55,414 nt of DNA. It comes from TCS55 sp964343505 (GTDB lineage Bacteria; Fidelibacterota; Marinisomatia; Marinisomatales; TCS55). Position numbers and translations under genes: made by a program. The DNA lies in contig CAYFJU010000009.1 in NCBI GenBank assembly GCA_964343505.1, positions 1 to 55,414 of the forward strand, written 5' to 3'. Positions 51,872 through 55,414 of the stretch are shown piece by piece (the stretch's first letter is position 1; each line of letters opens with the position of its first letter). Below the pieces are notes generated by a model. That model saw nothing but the letters and a program-made list of their open reading frames with translations. It searched no databases and was not told where the DNA came from.

Positions 51872-53090
51872 TGGTTTCGCGTTTGCGGATTAACCGATGG
51901 GAATCGCCATCCAATAAAACTTCCGCCGCCCGAGGACGAGTATTAAAATTATGAGACATGGCAAATCCGTAAGCGCCTGAATCCATGATAGCAATGAGAT
52001 CCCCTTCATTCACTTTTGGGAATGGCCGATTGATGGCAATACGGTCTGTATTTTCGCAAATGGGTCCTGTAAAATCATAGGCGCCATTGGCTTGCCCATG
52101 ATCACCAACTTTAAACATTCGATGATGGGCTCCATAGAGTGCGGGGCGCATGAGCGTTTCCATTCCAGCATCAAGACCGACAAAATTTTTATAACTTTCT
52201 TTCAGCCCTGTTACTTTAGTCAGGATAAAACCGGTATCGCCAATAATGGATTTTCCCGGTTCGATCCAAAGGGCCGGAGCTGAATTTTTATCCTCATAAT
52301 AGGTATATAAAACTTCTGATAGATTTTTAAAAAGTGAATCAAAATCCAGGGGAGTTTCTTCATCTTTGTAGGGGATACCCCATCCGCCGCCCATACTGAT
52401 AAATTCAAATCGGATATTCAACTTAGATTCAATCTTTTTGGTATTGTGAATTATTGCGGTGAGAAGTTCAATAAAATAATCACTATCCAGATTCCCTGAT
52501 CCTGCCATGCACTGGAGGCCAAAATGTTTTATCCCTGCCTTTTGGGCTTTGGCATAAGCATTGATAATTTTTTCCGCCGGGATGCCGAATTTCGCATCTT
52601 CCCCTGCGGTGGTGATTTGAGAGAAAGTGCCTTTGCCGAACCCGGGATTCAATCGGAATGAAATCCTATCCGGAGTTTCCAGAGAGAGGATCCGATCCAG
52701 GGATGTTTCATCGTCAAGGTTTATATAACACCCCTTTTCAAGTGCCAGTTTTAAGTCCGGTTCTGATTCGTAATTCCCTGTGTATAGACAATCTTTTGGA
52801 TCAATCCCGGCCCATTCAGCGGCAAAAATTTCACCGGGACTGGAACAGTCCCCTCCCAGGTCAGGATGAGACGATTTCATTACTTTCAGGAGGTGGGGGT
52901 TGCTGTTCGCTTTGACGGCATAACAAATATGAGATCGTTTAAATTGAGCGTTTAGCGTATTTTTTAAGCGCTTGACATTGTGGACGATTCTGTCCTTAAC
53001 GTAGACATAAGCAGGAGTGCCATGGGTCTCGGCCACATCCGACATCAGGTCGGTATTATTGATTAAATCTCTAAGTGGATGAATATTCAT
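51840..53090 (-). CDS. lysA: Diaminopimelate decarboxylase
   Basis: A 416-residue PLP enzyme of fold III. PLP lysine K60 in CYAVKANSNPHLL; the glycine-rich phosphate site SMGGGWGIPY; EPGKSIIGDTG; the Cys of the partner subunit in CENTD; and MDSGAYGFAMSHNFNTRP near the C-terminus. The usual HIGSQ segment reads QCMAGSG and CESGD reads CENTD, small departures that could alter specificity toward another D-centre amino acid. It catalyses meso-DAP to L-lysine. It leads an operon of murein-active enzymes, overlapping the GH18 gene by 32 bases, which suggests use of meso-DAP freed from degraded murein, although plain lysine synthesis is possible. Confidence 0.9.
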   Translation of the reverse strand: MNIHPLRDLINNTDLMSDVAETHGTPAYVYVKDRIVHNVKRLKNTLNAQFKRSHICYAVKANSNPHLLKVMKSSHPDLGGDCSSPGEIFAAEWAGIDPKDCLYTGNYESEPDLKLALEKGCYINLDDETSLDRILSLETPDRISFRLNPGFGKGTFSQITTAGEDAKFGIPAEKIINAYAKAQKAGIKHFGLQCMAGSGNLDSDYFIELLTAIIHNTKKIESKLNIRFEFISMGGGWGIPYKDEETPLDFDSLFKNLSEVLYTYYEDKNSAPALWIEPGKSIIGDTGFILTKVTGLKESYKNFVGLDAGMETLMRPALYGAHHRMFKVGDHGQANGAYDFTGPICENTDRIAINRPFPKVNEGDLIAIMDSGAYGFAMSHNFNTRPRAAEVLLDGDSHRLIRKRETIEDIFANCHV

Positions 53091-53209
53091 TAAAAATTCC
53101 GTGTTTGTTCAAACGTGAAAATTATTCAATTATTATTATATGTCATAGGTGAAAGTACAGGGGATAGGCATTAGTTTTGTTTAATTTCCCCATTATTTAA
53201 ACAGTAATT

Positions 53210-53926
53210 ATGAACAAAGTTAAACTACTCCTTGTACTCTTTATTAGTGTGTCTTTCCCGAATGCCCAGCAAGATTCATACGGTCAATTCCTTGTGGATG
53301 GGATTGGATATACTATAAAAGACCGGACCAATTTACTGGTTCTTGGTTCAGCCCTTCTCGCTACAACGGCGGCCTTTCAAGCGGACTATAGGGTCCAGGA
53401 ATATGCCCAAAAAAATGGCTTGATGCCTGAACCTCTCGCCTATTTTGGCGATGGATACGGCGGCGCTTGGGCCCATTGGTTTTTAGCGGCAGGGATGCTT
53501 TCCCAGCATCGTAAACAGGGTAGTACGAAGGCCGAGTTATGGAGCAAAATGCAATATGCTGGAACAGCACTGGCAATAAATGGGTGGCTTACCATCGGCC
53601 TCAAACGAGCGGTGGGAAGGGAAAGGCCGAATCAGTCCAACCACCATTCATTTCCGTCCGGGCATACTTCTCACAGTTTTACCGTTGCGGCCATTTCCCA
53701 TGAATTATTGGGAGGACAAATTGGTTATACAGCTTATGGCTTAGCTGTGGTGGTAGCTCTGAGCCGGATTCATGACAATAAACACTATTTAAGCGATGTG
53801 ATTGCCGGGGGGGCCTTAGGTACAGTCATTGGCCGAGGCTTTGGAAAAGCGTACCGGTATGGGAAAGGGAAGCAGACTGTATATCTCGATGGAAGTGGCC
53901 GACTCAATTGGGTATGGAATTTTTGA
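53210..53926 (+). CDS. PAP2-family membrane phosphatase
   Basis: A 238-residue protein with signal/anchor MNKVKLLLVLFISVSFPNAQ. The three phosphatase motifs are present: KRAVGRERP, FPSGHTSHSF and SRIHDNKHYLSDV, with the two catalytic histidines. Family members hydrolyse undecaprenyl-diphosphate, phosphatidate or lipid A phosphate. The divergent position relative to lysA and murein genes would fit undecaprenyl-PP recycling, but this is not decisive. Short and complete. Confidence 0.85.
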   Translation: MNKVKLLLVLFISVSFPNAQQDSYGQFLVDGIGYTIKDRTNLLVLGSALLATTAAFQADYRVQEYAQKNGLMPEPLAYFGDGYGGAWAHWFLAAGMLSQHRKQGSTKAELWSKMQYAGTALAINGWLTIGLKRAVGRERPNQSNHHSFPSGHTSHSFTVAAISHELLGGQIGYTAYGLAVVVALSRIHDNKHYLSDVIAGGALGTVIGRGFGKAYRYGKGKQTVYLDGSGRLNWVWNF

Positions 53927-53929
53927 ATT

Positions 53930-54034
53930 ATGCAAATTCCCGGGAAATTAATCGTCGGTATCATTTTTACCATTTTTTTAATGGTAATCCTGTTTGTTGT
54001 TTTTAATATGGTAGACAAAGGGTGGATTATGTAA
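53930..54034 (+). CDS. Possible 34-residue single-span membrane protein
   Basis: An ATG three bases after the PAP2 stop opens a 34-codon frame ending in TAA. The product begins MQIPGKLIVG and continues as one hydrophobic span (IIFTIFLMVILFVVFNMV), with a short charged tail DKGWIM. The close spacing suggests translational coupling with the phosphatase. No clear ribosome binding site of its own. A small membrane accessory protein is plausible; chance is not excluded. Confidence 0.45.
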   Translation: MQIPGKLIVGIIFTIFLMVILFVVFNMVDKGWIM

Positions 54035-54070
54035 GGTTAGACTGTTTCCTCCCGGTTTAATTATAAATTA

Positions 54071-54328
54071 TCATTGATAAATATCTTTCCTATGGGCAAT
54101 TTTCAGGACCAATATGATTAACCGATCATCTTCAATTTCATATACGATTCGGTAATCACCTACCCGAATTCGATAGAGATTTACTTCCCCTCTTAGTTTT
54201 TTGCAGCCAACCTTTCGAGGCTCGGTTTTGAGTTTATCAATGGCTTCCCGAATTCTGTTTTGTATCTTTGTCGGGAGTTTTTTACCCTGTTTAACAGCCG
54301 AAGGCTTGAACAGGATTTTGTATAACAT
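54071..54328 (-). CDS. RelE/ParE-superfamily toxin
   Basis: 85 residues with the RelE-fold pattern: YKILFKPSAVKQGKKLP (strand, helix), RKVGCKKLRGEVNLYRIRVGDYRIVYEI (basic strands with the YRIRVGDYRIVY signature) and LVLKIAHRKDIY at the end, where H and Y typically take part in mRNA cleavage. Normal length. It lies 6 bases downstream of an antitoxin gene. RelE members cleave mRNA in the ribosome; ParE members poison gyrase. The R-x-x-Y-x-I ending favours RelE. Confidence 0.85.
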   Translation of the reverse strand: MLYKILFKPSAVKQGKKLPTKIQNRIREAIDKLKTEPRKVGCKKLRGEVNLYRIRVGDYRIVYEIEDDRLIILVLKIAHRKDIYQ

Positions 54329-54334
54329 ATTGTT

Positions 54335-54550
54335 CTATTGCTCATCCCAGATTTTTTTTACTTCATCCCAGGGAATTTCACCTTCTTCTTGTTTGACTGA
54401 TTTAGCATCAATCACATCTTTATAATCTTGAAGAAATTCTTCAATGAGCTCCTGGATGATTTTACTCATGGATTTATTTTCCAGCGCCGAAATGACACGA
54501 AGAGCTTTCAATTCAGTTTCGGGCAATCTTAATGTTGTGGTTGAATTCAT
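54335..54550 (-). CDS. Ribbon-helix-helix antitoxin for the RelE-like toxin
   Basis: 71 residues: an N-terminal RHH (STTTLRLPETELKALRVISA, SMSKIIQELIEEFL) and an acidic toxin-binding tail (EEGEIPWDEVKKIWDE). It precedes the toxin by 6 bases in the same operon. Upstream inverted repeats at 54582-54622 fit autoregulation. Confidence 0.83.
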   Translation of the reverse strand: MNSTTTLRLPETELKALRVISALENKSMSKIIQELIEEFLQDYKDVIDAKSVKQEEGEIPWDEVKKIWDEQ

Positions 54551-54581
54551 AATAGTGCCTCTATATTAGTTGATTGAAAAT

Positions 54582-54622
54582 ATGACATAATGATATATTT
54601 ATTTAATTATTATTTATGTCAT
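54582..54622. promoter_or_regulatory. Operator-like inverted repeat upstream of the relBE-type pair
   Basis: ATGACATAA at 54582-54590 is exactly inverted as TTATGTCAT at 54614-54622, 32 to 72 bases before the antitoxin ATG on the minus strand. Between the arms is AT-rich DNA with TATATT-like hexamers that could hold the promoter. This is the position expected for antitoxin binding. Confidence 0.5.
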
Positions 54623-55049
54623 TTTTTTATGGATTACAACGAGGAGTTATTGTCCGCCTAAAGTGGATACGAATATTTTTGGAATAAATGATTATTAATC
54701 CTTTTGTGATGGAACTTTTCTTTAGTCCAAAGACCCATGAGGGGACGGGGCAAGTTTTACCCAAAAGAAACTGGCTGTGGAATCACCCTCCCCGGGATAT
54801 TTCCACCGACGGGAATGAATTAAACTCTTCCTTGTAAAATGCGGGAAATCAAACAATAATTCATTCTTTTCCGCTGTTGTTTCTCAACGAGGAGGTCCGT
54901 GATTCCAAGGCCAATATGAAACCAAATCTCATCAAAGTGCGATGAGACCAGTGTTGGAAGTAAATTAAAAATAATAATTGGTGGTAAGCATGATCTAATT
55001 TATAATTATGTATAGGATATTATACAATTTTTCCTGAAAGGTTTTTAAA
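54623..55049. other. Intergenic region without recognised features
   Basis: About 430 bases between the TA promoter and the broken DUF262 gene. I find no gene with family support, no tRNA-like fold, and no strong palindrome. Composition shifts from AT-rich to mixed around 54730-54900. Confidence 0.5.
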
Positions 55050-55414
55050 ATGAAGATCACTCAAATATTAGTCAAAATTGATGAAAAACAATTGTTTGTA
55101 CCTGCATTTCAAAGAGAATATGTGTGGCGTAGAACAGACGCTAAAAATCTTATATCTTCACTAATAAAAGATTATCCTACAGGAACAATGCTCACTTGGG
55201 AAACAAATAATCCCCCAGAACTAAAGGGTGATCATAAATAGTACCCAAAACAGGGTTCGGTCAAAATAATCTTAGATGGGCAACAGAGGATTACCACTCT
55301 TTATATTTTGATGACGGGGAACATTCCACCATATTATAAAGATGATGAAATAACACATGATATGAACTATTCATGAGTGGTATTGACAGTTTGCCTGAAA
55401 AAGAGATGTGGCCA
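55050..55414 (+). pseudogene. Broken DUF262 (GmrS-like) gene, truncated by window end
   Basis: The first 63 codons read as the N-terminus of a DUF262 protein (ITQILVKIDEKQLFVPAFQREYVWRR), then an in-frame TAG stops translation at 55239-55241. The same frame continues with the family hallmark KIILDGQQRITTLYILMTG, the DGQQR motif of the ParB/Srx-like nucleotide site, and PPYYKDDEI. A second stop (TGA near 55374) follows; sequence after that resumes as coding in another frame (SGIDSLPEKEMWP). Intact DUF262 proteins act in modified-DNA restriction (GmrSD) or other phage defence. Two lesions in 365 bases mark a decaying gene, unless sequencing errors or stop-codon reassignment explain them. Confidence 0.75.

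Noticed and set aside
53101..53117. GTTTG-TT-CAAAC palindrome upstream of lysA as the same operator as 33251-33264
   Set aside because: The half-site spacing differs by two bases and the outer bases do not match; too weak to claim a shared regulator.
1..55414. CRISPR arrays, tRNA or rRNA genes, transposases
   Set aside because: No regularly spaced repeats, cloverleaf-like sequence, rRNA motifs or transposase or integrase motifs were found.

Overview
The window looks like a chromosomal segment from a member of the FCB group outside classical Bacteroidota; Neomarinimicrobiota (SAR406/Marinimicrobia), Ignavibacteria or Calditrichota-like lineages fit best. Three secreted proteins end in a type IX secretion (Por) C-terminal sorting domain, two of them of the NPFNP type. 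There are two SusC/SusD pairs, many lipoprotein signals, and promoters resembling the canonical sigma-70 -35/-10 pattern rather than the Bacteroidota consensus. The phylum is an inference; no rRNA gene is present.

Layout. (1) 1-800: vapBC-type toxin-antitoxin pair with palindromic operators. (2) 834-16281, minus strand: a cytoplasmic muropeptide and amino-sugar operon, read right to left: TPR-HTH regulator, degenerate ROK-like kinase, NagZ-type GH3, intact ROK-like kinase, SpoIID/LytB protein, [interruption], AmpG-like permease, NagX-like acyltransferase, SDR. The interruption (about 4.1-9.7 kb) holds two plus-strand T9SS-exported proteins (a BNR beta-propeller and a subtilisin). Its left edge is a decayed SpoIID 3' end that still overlaps the ampG start. 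(3) 16695-32998, plus strand: SusC1, SusD1, NamZ-like (DUF1343), NagZ-AmiE-like fusion, DUF1460 amidase, sodium:solute symporter, ROK regulator, a cytoplasmic TIM-barrel protein of unknown specificity, and a NagB/PIG-L fusion, closed by a terminator. (4) 33602-42777, plus: SusC2, SusD2, a large FG-GAP/ASPIC lipoprotein and a CBM9-like protein. (5) 42810-53090, minus: a tightly packed seven-gene operon: LysA, GH18 (T9SS), second NamZ-like, GH29, PBP4-type DD-peptidase, PqqB-like MBL lipoprotein, GH20. (6) 53210-55414: PAP2 phosphatase, a possible 34-residue membrane protein, a RelE/RHH toxin-antitoxin pair, and a broken DUF262 gene running off the end.

Taken together, parts 2, 3 and 5 read as a peptidoglycan (murein) scavenging locus. 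Secreted or lipid-anchored GH18, NamZ, NagZ-AmiE, DUF1460 amidase, PBP4 and GH20 would cut glycan and stem peptides. SusCD, the symporter and the AmpG-like permease would move products inward. NagZ, the ROK-like kinases and NagB/PIG-L would feed GlcNAc/MurNAc into glycolysis, and LysA could consume meso-DAP. No MurQ etherase is visible, so MurNAc processing must use an enzyme outside the window or an unrecognised one inside it. The substrate assignment rests on family membership and gene company, not on any experiment; chitin or glycoprotein glycans remain alternatives, especially given GH20 and GH29.
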